Positions 34,548 to 47,472 are shown, counted from the first letter of the stretch. The stretch is DNA of 64,000 nucleotides from Cryptomeria japonica (GCF_030272615.1 NC_081409.1:472434573-472498572), one strand, 5' to 3'. Program-made: numbers and translations. The notes: generated by a model not told the origin, from the sequence alone.

Positions 34548-35785
34548 TGAGAGGCACTTGTTGGTTCCCAAATCAACAGATTCTAAGTTCTAAAGAAATA
34601 GTCAATGAAATGTCAACAAACTTAGAATGGGACTTGACCAATGAACAAGACTCAATTTAAAGTTGATATCTTCTACACTTTAGGCTCTGCAAAACCTAGG
34701 TGGGTTCCCCTATATGGTGTCCAAGTAATTCACAACTTTTTAGGCTTATGACACTGTAGAATAAAGAAAATTTCTTAATGAAAATATTCCAAGGAAATAC
34801 AAATAAACATATGGTTATGGCTCTAACCTGGGTTCATGTCATTCTTGTATGCATTGAAAAATGATTCTAAACTAACTACTACTCCTAATGCAGAAAAATA
34901 AAAGGCAGAAATATAAAAGGTGAAATAAGAATGATCCTGGATGGGCAATATGATCAGTGCTTATCCTATGGGAAATAGAGTCTATCTACAAGTTAATACC
35001 AAACAAGACCGTGACATCTTATCATTACAATAATATTCCAAATATCCCATGCTTGACATAAAATTTTTAAGTAATCACTCCTAATTTCCTCACCCCTCCT
35101 AATGGATATGCTGCAATGTTCTTTGAATTTTTTTTAATTCATTTCACTTAAAATGAAACTGATGAATAAAACATACATTCCCTTCTTAAGAGAAGACAAA
35201 TCATAACATCATTAACACTACAATTCATACAACATGAAAGCAAAAGAGTGGGAGCAAATTGGAAGTGATTTCTTTTATTGATTTTCAAAAGATATGAGAT
35301 ACATCACTTGAGAATTTCTTTGCAAAAACTTACAGGAAAGATGAACTCTTCTTCTATTACTTTAACTCCTATTACATACTACCACCAATTCAAAATCCTT
35401 CTTACTTGGCCCTGATTTCCCTTTTATAGAACATGGGAGAAAAAAAAAGTTTTAGGCCTAGTAGGAAAATTTTCAAAATTCTTTTGCCTACAAGCTAGAT
35501 CATGCCCTAGGTCACCTTTACAATGCATATTTTAAAAACTCCTAGGAATCATTAATAAAGGTGGCATAGATGACAACTTCTGGAGGCTGAGGCTGCAAGT
35601 TTGATGTGACTATTGTAAGGATTCTCAATTGCAATATTTTATGCCAAAGTCAATCTGTACTTCAACTCTGGCCTTGTCAAGTACATTGGGGGCTGATGAG
35701 TGAAGAATGAGAGATCCAATCTCCCCATCCAAAATAAGAGACCTATCCAAAAATATAGGAGGTGAAAAAGTGGAAAAGACAATGA
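34548..35785. other. No gene recognised
   Basis: AT-rich DNA. A phrase ccccctatatggtgtccaag (about 34,706-34,725) resembles a leader or priming region but does not match a known tRNA end that I recognise. The stretch 35,270-35,460 has poly-pyrimidine and TATA-like features like an LTR. Not assigned. Confidence 0.35.
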
Positions 35786-38700
35786 CTAATCCTCCTCCTC
35801 AGGTTGATCCTCTTTCAAAGAATAGTTCTTTTTATGCCATACATCTATCTCATTAACTGTCCAGGCAAATGTCTTCAAGCCTTGCAACTTACTCATTGCC
35901 TCTTTCATCTTATGAGCTGGTACAATTGCGGCCTCCAAGGTGAATTTATGATATATAGAATCAACCTCTATGATTTTATCAATAATTAGGTGAAATGTAT
36001 CACCTTGGGCAGAGTCCTTAGTCAATGAATTCAAAACTATATTGATTGCATCTTGGAACCCTTGCTTCCATGTGTCTATATCCTTAATTTGTCCTTCTCC
36101 TACCAAAATAGTGGGAATATCCCACTTTTGAAGACTATTGAATAATTCCATCCTTCCACCCTATGTTTTCTTTTCCTCCTCAATATGGGGAAGCTCCTTG
36201 ATCAATAAATTTTAATTTTTCCATGTTGTCCCTAAAATCTAGGGTGCAGATGGCACATTTTTCACTACCAAAAGAATTTCTTTTAATGTTTGATGCTTAG
36301 GAAGCCAAACAACTCTGATGGGTTGGAAGAATAAAAGAATCTCATCCAATTGGTTGAGGAGTTGTGACATTAAATAATAAGAGGCATGTACTTCACTTAG
36401 CTTATTAATAACATTATTGGAAACCTACAAAATTGTTGACCTTCTTATCTCTAAAAAAATTATTTTCTGCTTCCTCCTTTTCTTTTTGAAGATCATACTT
36501 CAATTTGTCAAAATCTTCTGGCTTGGGTCTTTCAAAGGTTCCAATATCCCTCTTGACCAACTCCTTAGTTAATCTCACATTCTCAATGAATAACTTATTA
36601 TGATCATGTGTGAGGGCCACATGCTTGTTTCGCAAAACTTCATGTCTTTTCTCATCTTCCTCTACTACCAGCTTTGCAAAATGTGCAACATGATAGGTAA
36701 TTATTGCTGCTTCAACAAATGAGGTATCAACCAGGGTCCTGAATACTATATCTCCAACTTTATTCTCAACCCCATACAATATATTTGGCTTATTTGTTCT
36801 AGGGGCCCTTGACCAAAGTGCAAAAGCCTTTACACTTGGATTAACCCCCGACCCATGCTCACCAAATTCTTGAGCATAAATTGGGTCCCTTTGCCTCATG
36901 ACTTGATCTAACAAGAATTTTTTTTCTAAGTCCCACCCTAGGATAAGAATTATGTCACTTTTCCCTACTATATCCCTTCCCTCTTTAGGGGTGCATTTAA
37001 TACTGTCCTTATGAAAATTATGGAGCTCCTCCTCTAATAGATCCTTTAATTTCTCCCTCATCCAAAATGATTTGAATTCAAGAGTGTTGAAAAAAGTATC
37101 ATCTACCTTGAATTGCATTGAAGCAATTATTCTTTCATTCTTTGCCTCTAGTGGAATGGTTCTTGGGATGAGGGACTTGTCAAGGTCTACAAGAACCTCT
37201 TCTATTTAATCATCTTGGAAGGTGTCGCTTGGTGGAGAGGTTGGCCTGAAACTTTCATGAAATTCAAGCACAATGAATTCCACAAAGTTAGAGAGCTTTG
37301 CTTTTCCTTTTTCCACCTTCCTTGCAGGTGGTTCCTATTGTGGAGAGGGATGTGAGGGGACATCTTGAGATGATTCCTTGGTGAGGGGTGCCTTTTCTTT
37401 TGACCCTGAAGGCTCATAGGTTGGCCTCTCCTCCAATTTCTCTTCAACCTGCCCACCTTCTATTCTCTTCTTTTTAAAAGCAAGAATGTCATTATAGTTT
37501 ATCACCTTGCTTATTATTCTAGCAAGATTGTTCTGAATATTGGAGAAAAAACCCTAGAAGCTAGGGTCTTTCTCCTTTATTCCCCTCTCTAGACCCTGGA
37601 TATAGTTCCATTTTCCTCTTCTCTAGATAGCCTTTGCGGGGCTAACATTTGTGTTTAATTTTTCCCTTTCATTGAATTGATGAGAATAACCTCTCACCTT
37701 AAGCCTTTGAGTCCTCAAATTGTGAATGTATCCTTCTAGGTCAAAATTTATTGCGTGTCCCACCTTGAGCCTATAATTTCTCACCAAGAAATATTGCACC
37801 TGCTCAAGTGTGTTATATCCTTCGAGGAAGTCCTCAAAAGATGTATCCCTTGGGAGGTGCTGCCCCTTTCTCTTTATTTTGACTATATCCTTCTCCATCC
37901 ACATCAGCTGCCACATGAGCTCTATGAATGTAAGTCGTGGAAGGATTATTATTGGCAAAATGTGTGGTGGCTAGGAGCATTTGTAAACCCTGATTATTGT
38001 GCAATCTTCATAGAAGAAAAATACACCAAAATTGTGGGAGAAGGCCCCCTCTGGGTATTCAGTATTCTTTGCCCTGACATCCTTCATTCTTAGAACTTTG
38101 GCAATATGCATAGGGAGCCTTGGCATCCTAATCCCCATCATTCCTAGGACCTTCATTACAAAATGATCACAAAAAGATCTGTAATATTAAAATCTAGACC
38201 CTTTGCCCTGTCATCCTTCATTCTTAGAACTTTGGCAATATGCATAGGGAGCCTTGTCATCCTAACCCCCATCATTCCTAGGACCTTCATTACAAAATGA
38301 TCACAAAAAGATTTGTAATATGCAAATCTAGACCCTTTGTCTCAGACTTGGGTCCACCTTTGAATCAACCATCTCTCCCCTATCCTCGGATCAAACTTAT
38401 TTATCTATACCGCATCATCCCATTCCATCCTATTTTGAAAAAGAATCACGTGGCATATCAAAGAATAATGTTTGAATTTTAAATTTTCTTTTAGATCTCT
38501 GGTCGCTAATAAACCCTCATGCAGCTTATCTTTAATATATGTAATAAAAACATAGAGTTGACTTTTTTCAAGGAACTAAATCCTCACTGCCATAACCATA
38601 AAGTCTATTGGCATCCAGGTCAGTCCACAATCCTCCCCGAACACCTGGTATAGAGCGTAATAAGTTTTCATAAAATAATCCTCAAAAATTTGTAGCTCAA

Positions 38701-39867
38701 AGGGCTCCCTCTCAGAGCCAAAAAGATAGCTTTTTGATCCCTTGAACATCCTTTTCATATAAAGGGGAAAAACCTTTCCCCTATAGAGCTTCTTCTTAGA
38801 GGTGTAGTCTTCTTCCAACCTATTCTTATTGATCTTGGTGAGGGAAGTTTTGCCTAGATCAAAACATTATGCTATAACATCTATGGATACATCCAAAAGA
38901 ATGTGGCCACTGGCTGTCCTCACATTCATGTTCTCAGGGTGATAATTCTTTGCCAATTCCTTGATCAGTAGTGGCTTAACAAAAACATTGGGAACTACTA
39001 GCTTTCCCAAATTAAGGTTTGAAGGATTGGATATAGGAGCAGCCTTGTCCCTATTCCCATAAAAAGTGGAAAATATCCCACCCCCTTTTAGTTGTGTGGT
39101 TATCCTTGCATTGATAACTCTTGTCTCCAAAATTTGATTTGAAATTATTCAGAATAGTCGACCCCTTGAACATTTCTAAAAGATCTTGGCTGAGACTTCG
39201 GGGTTCCTTCTTCTTTTTTTGTTCTTCAGCTTCTAATTTCTTTGCCAATTCCTTGGCAATCTCCTCAAGAGTCTTGGTTGGGACTGATGAGGATGGGGCT
39301 TCTTCCATTTACTCCTATTGAGCCTCTGATGGGTTTTTCCAATACAAGAAGGCTTAGGCTCTACCTCAATGATTTGTCTTGATGTTGCTGATGCAGAGGG
39401 TGTGGCTTTCTTTGTGGGATCCCTTCTTCTTTTGGACTTGGGAGCCTCTTCTTGAGGGTTGGACCGCTCTTCTTATGGATTTTCTATAGTTGGAGCAACT
39501 GGTGTAGATGATTGTGTAGATGGTTCTTTGGGAGTAGCCTTCATTCTCTTAGGAGTAGGATTTCTAGCTTTTGGAGAAGGACTGGGCTCAAGAGATTGTT
39601 TTCACTGTGAGAAGGGAGTGCAGTGGTATTCTTGACTAATCCTTTTCTCTTTGGTTTAGCAACTTCCTACCATGGTGGTGTGCTTGGCTCACTAGCTTGG
39701 GAAGTTTGGGCAGCAATTAGAGGGTTGTGCCCTTTTGTGGGTTTATCTTCAATGTCTTGGGCAGACATAACAATTATCAAGGGAATTGAATGGATAATAT
39801 CAAGTTGGGTGGAGCTTGTTCCTACTTGGGTAGCAGCTGGGGTGGTTTTTTTAACTGGAGAGGCCAT
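35786..39867 (-). pseudogene. Large decayed protein of unknown function
   Basis: From the ATG at 39,867 (MASPVKKTTPAATQ) the minus strand reads a low-complexity Pro/Ser/Lys-rich N-terminus with a basic KSKRRRDP stretch, then a Glu/Lys-rich helix (EEIAKELAKKLEAEEQ, about 39,250), then METRVINARITTQ (from 39,130), RGKVFPLYMKRMFKG, MGIRMPRLPMHI, YNTLEQVQYFLVRNYRLKVG, SFWMREKLKDLLEEE, and KGSKAIL-free Glu/Lys-rich blocks to a 121-codon end at 35,786. Frames at 39,130-38,576, 38,156-37,623 and 37,118-36,414 join, with shifts near 39,130, 38,070-38,340 (a duplication, see below) and 37,200. About 1,100-1,300 codons if intact. I recognise no catalytic motif. It may be an element-borne accessory protein, since all neighbours are transposons. 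Confidence 0.6.
38071..38338 (-). repeat. 134-bp tandem duplication inside the unknown protein
   Basis: Copy one is 38,071-38,204 and copy two 38,205-38,338, near-identical. Because 134 is not a multiple of three, it shifts the frame by two; removing one copy brings the flanking open stretches (38,818-38,576 and 38,156-37,623) into the same register. Confidence 0.9.
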
Positions 39868-40119
39868 TGCTTCATCTAGAACAAAAAAATTTAAAAGAAA
39901 ACCCACACAAATAGACCCTCCCTCTAAACCTAGGGCAAAAATATCTAACTCACATACAAACACTCCTAAATTTCCCTATGAAAGCACAAAGAAGGACTTG
40001 GAAATTTGACTTACTGATTTTGACACAAATGGGTGCTGTTGAAAACTCTGGAGATGCTTTGATCACTCTAGTTTGCCTTGTCTCTCTATGTTTCACTCTT
40101 AAATCATAGGGTAAGGAAC

Positions 40120-40944
40120 TGATGCAGGAGCATTCCCAGTCTATGAGCAATCTTGCATCAACCAAAAAATATTTCCTTTTAGTTTAGTTCTTGTTCAGTT
40201 CAGTGTGCAACTTTCTATGTTCCTGCCGGTAGGTGTCGATAGTTGCTTGCTTTTCATTATAGATCCTATTTTTGGTCTCCAGGCTGGTTCATGTGCTTAA
40301 TTCCATATTTTCAGTCCATTTGGATTCTTTTCCGGCTAGTTATTGCTCTCGGTTTGACTATTTTCTAGGTTCTGGGACAATTTTGTGCTTATCGGTTGGT
40401 TTTCCTTCATTTCCAGAGCAGTTTCTTGGCATGTGGATCTATTTGGGGTCTTGTCCAATGCTCTTTGGCATGTGTCCAACCTTCCTTCTAATCCATACTT
40501 CTTGGTTGTTATTTTTCAGAAGAATTTCTTTCATTCTTAGGGCCGACCTAGTTACACATTTCATTTTACTACATTGGTAAATGGAATCTTTTGTGGTGGA
40601 CCCAGGTATGTTTCGAAGGGTATATATAGGGTGTTATGTAATCATTTATAGGTAAGAAGAAGTAGAAATTAGAATAGAGATTTAAATTAGTGATTAGTGA
40701 TCTGGTTGATTTTGGGAGTCCCGATTGGATTGTATCTGGCTTTTAGCTTGCATGTAACCGGTTGACTACCTAATGTTCTATGATGATGGTATGATGATAA
40801 CCGATTGGTTGCTGAAGGTTTTAAGACAATAATATGATCTAATTTTGTAATTTTGCTATGTTTTCTTGTTGCTTTCATTGTGTTACTCTTGCTTCATAAG
40901 CTGGTCAGTTCTCTTTTGATGGTTTATCGGTTATGGCCTCATCA
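40120..40944 (+). repeat. 5' LTR of element E (gypsy)
   Basis: Ends are TGATG at 40,120 and CATCA at 40,944, a perfect 5-base inverted repeat, 825 bases apart. A TATA-like tatatatagg lies at 40,620. The primer site begins two bases after the 3' end. The 5' end is the less certain one, as no second LTR is present to align. Confidence 0.55.
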
Positions 40945-40946
40945 AT

Positions 40947-40958
40947 TGGTATCAGAGC
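40947..40958 (+). other. Primer-binding site for initiator-Met tRNA, element E
   Basis: TGGTATCAGAGC, two bases after the LTR CATCA end. It fits the initiator-Met site used by many plant chromoviruses and copia elements. Confidence 0.85.
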
Positions 40959-41149
40959 TGGTTATGAATTGGTTGGTGGAAGATTTGTTCAAGAAACTTG
41001 AGGTATTCCTTTGGGTGGACAAATCATTGATTGGAGGTAGGCTGCACATGTGTTCAATAGATCGCCGAGTGAGAGGCAATTGAAATCGGTAGTCAGATCA
41101 TCGAGTTGAGGCAATTCACTGAAGCAAAAGAGGAGATGTCGTCTAGAAG

Positions 41150-42559
41150 GACGAATCCACAGAAGGTAGAGCAGATGGTGGAGGATTTCAAGAATGAGGT
41201 GAGGAGCGAGATCCATAATGCATTGGCTAGTTTGTGGATGAACCCATAGTTTTAGTATGAGTATGAGGAAGCTGGTGAAGAGCTTGAAGCAGAAGAGGCT
41301 AAAGAACTAGAAGACATAAGAGAGGAAAGAAACCTGAGAGTAGTGGCGCAAGTGAGTAAAGTTCATAAAGTGGAAGTTTCAATTTTTTTGGAACACTGAA
41401 CTCAGAGGATCTGATTGATTGGATTAGACAGTTGGAGGATTACTTTGAGTTTGAGGATGTCAAGGACCCATAGAGAGTCCGGTTGGCACATACTAAGTTG
41501 AAAAGGAATGATGCCTTATGGTGGAAAGAATTGCAAAAAGACAGAGTGGAGAATGGAGAAATGAAGATCACCTGGTGGAGATAGATGGTTGCAAGATTGA
41601 AGCCCAAGCTCATACTGGGAGACTATGAGTTGGAATTGTTCAAGAATTTGCATAACCTAGAATAGAGAAACATGACTATGAAGAGTATACTAAGGAATTC
41701 TACAAGGTGATGATTAGATTTGAACATAGAGAGATGGATAGAGAAAATGTGGCGAGGTACATAAATGGACTTGCATTTAACATTCAGAATGAGATGAGAA
41801 TGTTGAGGGTTTCCATAGTTGAAGAAGCTTATCAGTATTCTTTGAAGGCTGAGGAAAAGGTGAGAAGAAGACAACTAAATAACTCTAGAGGGAAGGAGAG
41901 ATTCAAGGGGTAGATGAGTACAAAGAAGCAAAATGTGGAAGAAGAATCAAAGCCTAAGTGGAGTAAAGAACCAGCATAAAGGTAGTGGTAGTACCAACAG
42001 ATAATTTTTTGGCACATATTTCAAGTATGGAGAAACCAGACATAGATTTTATGAATGTAAGCAGGGAATGGCAAGAAGTTGTGTGGCAAATGAGGAACTA
42101 GAGGGTGAAGTTACCAGAACTAACTGTACACCGGAGCAAGGAGAATCCCTTATGTTCAGAAGAGTCATGATGGAGCAGAGCAGTGAACATACCAGATCTA
42201 CTTAGAGAAAGAGTTTTTTCCAGACTGTGTGTAAATCATGTGGTAAGTGTTACAAGGTTATTGTGGATAGTGGAAGTACTGATAATTCGTTATCTGAGGA
42301 GATGGTAGTGAATCTTGGATTTAAGAGGCTTGAGAATCCTTGTACTCACAAGGTAACTTGGTTAGAAGATGTTCAAAAGATAGAAGTAAAGGATCAGTGC
42401 TTGGTGAATTTTAATATTGGGCCTTTTAGGGATGAGGTCTTGTGTGATGTTGTATCTATGAGTGCTTGGCATGTCTTGTTGGGAAGACCTTGGCAGTTTG
42501 GTAGAGGAGCTATTTATGACTGTAGAAGAAACCTAATCACTATTGAGAAAGATGGGTAG
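41150..42559 (+). pseudogene. Ty3/gypsy gag and protease, element E
   Basis: Gag motifs are GTLNSEDLIDWIRQLEDYFE, LWWKELQKDRV, and after a shift near 41,690 RENVARYINGLAFNIQNEMR and EEAYQYSLKAEEKVRRR. The zinc knuckle near 42,015-42,056 reads YFKYGETRHRFYEC: two Cys positions are now Tyr. The protease has KVIVDSGSTDNSLSEEMV with an intact D-S-G (about 42,250-42,300) and the hydrophobic WHVLLGRPWQFGR. Stops occur in gag, for example after KDP and in WWR. Cut off at about 42,600 by an element on the other strand. The leader between 40,959 and 41,150 shows no clear start codon. Confidence 0.87.
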
Positions 42560-42606
42560 AAGTTCACATTGACTTGTGTTTCTCAACTCTCACAATATAG
42601 GTTGAC

Positions 42607-45165
42607 TTAAGGATAAGATCATATTGTTCTTCCATTTTTGATAATATTAAAAAAGAGCATCGCTCCTTAATAGAAGAGATTGAAATTGTTTAGGCGAAAA
42701 TAAATCAATAGGAACACCGGGGCTTCTTTTAGATGGATGAAATAAGATATGGTTGATGGTTATTATTTCTCCATTATGAGGAAATTTAAGACACTAGTGG
42801 ATTGGAGAAGAAATAGCCTTCATGGAAGATAGCCAAGGATAGCCCAACTTCACACGGAATTGCTCAGAAGAAGGTATGATAACAAAGTCCACATCCATGG
42901 ATTTAGCATCAACTTTAATAGGAAGGGTGATAGAACCAATGGTAGGACAAGAGATGCCATCAAATAAATTTACAACCATATTAGAAGCATCATAGATTGG
43001 TTTATGAAATCATAAAGTAAAAAGATACTCTTCAGCTATGACATTAACCATGCAAGAGGGATCAATCAGGGCACCATGGCAAGGGATATCCTTAAGCTTC
43101 ACCACTATGTATAAAGGGCCATCGGGTGCTCTAATGGTCTCACTAGGGTCAAATTTAATACAAGAATCCTTAGGCATATCCTATTTTTGTAGCATATTAA
43201 CCAAGTTTGGAGCCATAGAGGTGAATTCTTCAGAAGTGAGAGAATTAGGCACAATCTCAATAACGTTAGAGGTATGAGATGGCAAGGGATCAATGAAAAT
43301 CTTAAGATTTTGATTAGGAGGAGCAACTAATTTATTCCCTTTATCATTAACACCTTCCACATGTATAGTATTATTATCATTCAAGTCTTGAACCTTATTT
43401 TTCAATGCAAAACATTTCTTAGTATCAAAATAAGGAGAGGCAAGTTTGGAAGGATCAATTTGTTTTTTAGGAGGAAGTTTGATAACATTTATGCACAACA
43501 ACTGAGACATAATACTATGTAAAGATTCATTCAAAGGAGCAAACTGTCTTTCTCTTTGGAAAAAAATAGAAATAGAAGGCACACCTGTTGTAGCATTCAC
43601 ATGGTCGTTGTTGATTGGATCATTGAACTTGATGAAATTTTTTGTTGGTTTGAACTTCACAAACAGTTGTTGAACACTCTCCCCCTTATCACTCAGAGCC
43701 ATAGGAGTGGATTGATCCATTTGAATCACAACCAATTGATAATTGTGGAGTGTTTCACACAACTATGGAAAGGAAGTAAACTCAGATAAAAGAATCTTTT
43801 CCCTGATATCTTTTTTTTTTTAAATTAGAAATGAAAATTATTTGAATATCGTTATTAGGCACATGAAAATAAATTTGAGCACACAAATGCTTATATCTAC
43901 CAATGAAATCAGTCTCTTTTTCTTTAACACCTTGTTTACAATGCATTAAATCAGTCCAAGTGATTTTAGGACCAATGTTGTTTTGAAATTGTTGGATGAA
44001 AGAATTTGCCAGCTGTTGAAAGGAAGTGATAGAATAAGAAGGCATAGAGCAATACTATTGTAAATCCTTATCTCTTAGTGTTCTTGTAAATAGTTTTGCA
44101 AGCAATCTTTGATCATAAGCAAAATCGGTTTTGGAATGTTTTGACATGCATAAGAGGATCACCTTTTCCATTATAGAGTTCTAATTGAGGGATCTCCACA
44201 TGTTTAGGTGGCATGACTTTAACAATATCAAGGGAAAGTAGGCTTGCAATATCAAAGGTGGGAACACTAAACTTGGATTGACTCACAGAAGCAATTTGTT
44301 GTTGTAAGGAAGACACGGTTTGAGCAAGATTGTTGATTGTCATTTCGGTGGAAGAATTAATGTTAGACATAGGTGATTGAGAAGGTGGTGTGATGTTGTT
44401 GAAAGAAGGCATGGACTAAGAATAAGGTGGTGGGACATTATGATAAGTAGACATTGGTGATGATTGGGTAGGAAAAGGGACACTTAAATGAGGAATGAAG
44501 TTGTTGAAGGAATTGCCCCCTTGTGTCACACTGATTGGTTGAGGAATAATAAGAATATTCATGGAAGACATAGGTATCGATAGAGGATTAAATGAAGAAT
44601 AAAGATTGCCCCCATGACCTATGGTTGTAGGAATGACATTTTGAGTTGAAGTATCCATGATATTAGATGTGAAAGTAGGAATACTAGTCATAGGAGTAGT
44701 CAAAGGAATAGAAAAATTGACTTGTGTTGAAGGTTGTGAGTAACCAAGGGTTTCAGCACAACTCTTGATAGGCATGACATTAGAATCAATAATATGTGCA
44801 ATGGCACACAATATATCAATTTCATTCTTATCACTTTGAAGCATGTACTTAAGACCTTCATTTAATGGAAGAGCTTCACTATTAGGGTACTCTTGGGACA
44901 TCCATTGTTGAAAGCTATCAAATTGATTGTCCAATGCAGAAAGTTGATCTAAAGAAACCCTAATTAGAGATTCTTCTTCATCATGGGATTCATTAATGGG
45001 GTGAATAGGCACATGATTAGGATGGGAAGAATTAGCATGATCCTCATTAAAGAAGTCACCCAAATTAGGCTCCATCTCTTTGGTAATTAAACCTTGGGAA
45101 GCCTTAATTCTAATGCTTCGTCTAACATGGATAGGATAGGTAGGACTAATAGTGGTAAAACTCAT
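42607..45165 (-). pseudogene. Ty3/gypsy gag and protease, element F
   Basis: The ATG at 45,165 (MSFTTISPTYPIHVRRSIRI) opens a 249-codon Ser/Asn/Pro-rich stretch, then 44,412-44,113 with EIPQLELYNGKGDPLMHVKT (retrotransposon gag), SITSFQQLANSFIQQFQNNI, KEKETDFIGRYKHLCAQ, 43,762-43,181 with KNFIKFNDPINNDHVNATTG and a long linker, and a protease GALIDPSCMVNVIAEEYL (about 43,040) with FRVKLGYPWLSSMKAI. The active-site triad reads D-P-S, not D-S/T-G. Frames are broken near 44,110, 43,780 and 43,180. The downstream pol is missing, ending at 42,607 against element E. Confidence 0.82.
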
Positions 45166-46251
45166 GCACTAAAGGGAAAATTTAAAATTTGAATTGTGGC
45201 ATAAGGCTTACAAAATTGGTTAATGCAAAATGGAAGGAAATAATGATTACACAATTTGAACTTTGTTGGAGGAAGGGGATGACACAATTTCCAAAAATGA
45301 AAGGAAATTGGAATTTTAAAATTAGGGCCAAAGGAATACCACTTAATTTTAAAATCATGGAAGACTATAATTAACCTCTTAATTTTAAAATTTTTCATGA
45401 AATTTGAAATGTTGAATTTTGAAGGCATTTCCGATTCTAGAGGGATCAAAGATTGATAAAATCAGCCAATATTCTAGATTTAGGCTATTAAATACAATCA
45501 TAACCGTCTCCCAAAATTTTGGGAAAAAAGCCGAGGACCGTGGCGGGAATGCACATGGTCTGACCAACTTTTCTTGAAACTTTTAGGGATGGATATTATG
45601 ATGATTTTAAAGATAACCCCAAAAATTTGGCAAATTTTAAAATCTCTAGATGGGCAAAATGAAGGTACAAATGTGAAAATAGGACCCTAATAGGGTTTTG
45701 AAGAAAAAGAGGAATTGAATTGCAATTTTGAAAAAGGTCAAACCTAATGGATAGGGACACCTTGGAAAATGTTTAGAAATCTGAATGTAAATGAAATTAA
45801 TTTGAAATTCACACAAATCCAATTAATTTTAAAAATTAGGGTTTGATGACCTAACCACTTAATTTTGAAATGTGAATTTTGGCAAAAAGGGGGGAAATTA
45901 AAAATTTGAATTGTAGGATTGAAGAGAAATTTGAGAACAATCAGAAATCTAAAAATTAAATTGAAATCAAATTTTTGCACAAGTTCAAAATGATGTTTGG
46001 AAATTAGGGTTTTAACAAGTAACCTCTCAATTTTGTAAATTTTATTTGTAAATTGAACAAGACAATGAGGAAATTGAATTTGACAATCAAAACAATTTTC
46101 AGATCTAAGATAACCACAAGCAATTTTTACAAATCACAAGTTCAATTTTAATTTTAAAAACTAGGGTTTTTATTGAATTAACCACTAAGTTTGTAGAAAT
46201 TTGAAACTTGTAAATGAAAAATATGCAATTTTGTTAAAGGAAAGCATGCAA
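45166..46251 (-). other. Untranslated leader of element F
   Basis: AT-rich with a loosely repeated phrase (aaaattagggttt, then a proline-like taaccactt, then aattttgaaat) at about 45,835, 46,000 and 46,155. No gene. The position between gag and primer site makes a leader likely. Confidence 0.5.
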
Positions 46252-46267
46252 GATGTCGAGTTCACCA
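46252..46267 (-). other. Putative primer-binding site, element F
   Basis: On the minus strand TGGTGAACTCGACATC starts three bases after the LTR end. It begins with the TGG that pairs with tRNA CCA. I could not match it to a known plant tRNA, so the primer is unknown and decay is possible. Confidence 0.5.
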
Positions 46268-46270
46268 AAA

Positions 46271-47472
46271 TGTAATGGCGGGAAATGGTGAATGATAAAT
46301 CAAGAAGGAAACTACCCTTTCCCTCAAAGAGAGATGAGAGTTTCGCTATCAATTACCATTCAACCACTTTTCACCATTACATTAGAAAGAGGAGAGGATA
46401 ATTCAGTAGATTCAATCTCTCCACACAAAGAAGGTAGATTGAATTATGAATGAATTGGGAATGCTAAGTTGATCCCCTCTTTCTTGTTTGATTTGGAAAG
46501 AAATTGATTGAATTATGTAGTACAAAAGTGAAAGAGTTAATTTAAACTTGAGATCAAAATATGGGATGAAGTTGTGCACTTGGATGTGGCAGTAAAATGT
46601 CGAGACGAAGTCACCTTGCAAATTTGAAGAAAAGTTTCCCAGATCGTGGCAGGAGTGTACACGGTCCTCTGAAAAATCCTTGAAGAAAAGGGTTTTTCCG
46701 CCTCTACAAATGAAGCCCGAATCTGAAAGAACAGCTACGCACCTGCAACCTACATATAGAAAATAGAGGAAAATGGGTTGGGATTGGGGGTTTGCCTTTA
46801 GGTCAATTCCCAGTTTTAGAATTAACCAAGTAATGAAAGAAAGTACTTGCAAGTAGTTTTAAATGAAAGACTGAATTATAAATCACCTCAAGGGAGGTTG
46901 TAGTAGCAATATTGATAGAAATGCTTGTGTGGAATTGAATGTTGAAATAAACCTCCTCTTCAATGGTTGAATCCTTGACTTGAATGCAACACCTAGCCTT
47001 GAAGGGAGACTTGAGAATGCTCAATGCTGGACAAGAATACTTGAATGCTTGAATGCTCTTGAATGCTTGATCACTTGTGAATTTCCCACTCATCCAACTT
47101 ATCAATTTTTCCACTTACACAAATGAGAGGATGAATGCCCCTTAAATATACGTTAGTGGATTTGAATTTCATCACAGGCTGACATCAGGGGAGTTTCCCG
47201 CCCAATGCACAACAAACAATACAACCCTAGGAAGGGTCCTAACCCAAAATAGGGCAAGGACAAGGGTGCCACACCCCTGTCCAAGGGGGGATAGTGGCGC
47301 CACACCCCTATCCTACCCCTTTCTCCAGGGCAGAGTGTGGACGGGGTGATGCAAAGGCCAAGGAAGAAGTTGTTTCCGCAAGCTGAGAAATCTTTGGTCT
47401 CCGATCAGGCTAGAGGATTCGAATTCACATGCGTGAGGACCCTAATGCAGTCAAAAATTGCTAAGGTCACAA
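46271..47472 (-). repeat. 5' LTR of element F
   Basis: On the minus strand it starts TGTGACCTTAG at 47,472 and ends CATTACA at 46,271 (TGT...ACA, about 1.2 kb), followed by TTT and the primer site. The upper end is a best guess. Confidence 0.55.

Noticed and set aside
40272-40580. 102-codon plus-strand frame in the element E LTR
   Set aside because: It lies within the LTR upstream of the TATA box and primer site, is hydrophobic and low-information, and shows no motif.
45189-45980. Short frames in the element F leader
   Set aside because: AT-rich leader DNA; the frames are Phe/Asn/Lys-rich and lack motifs.
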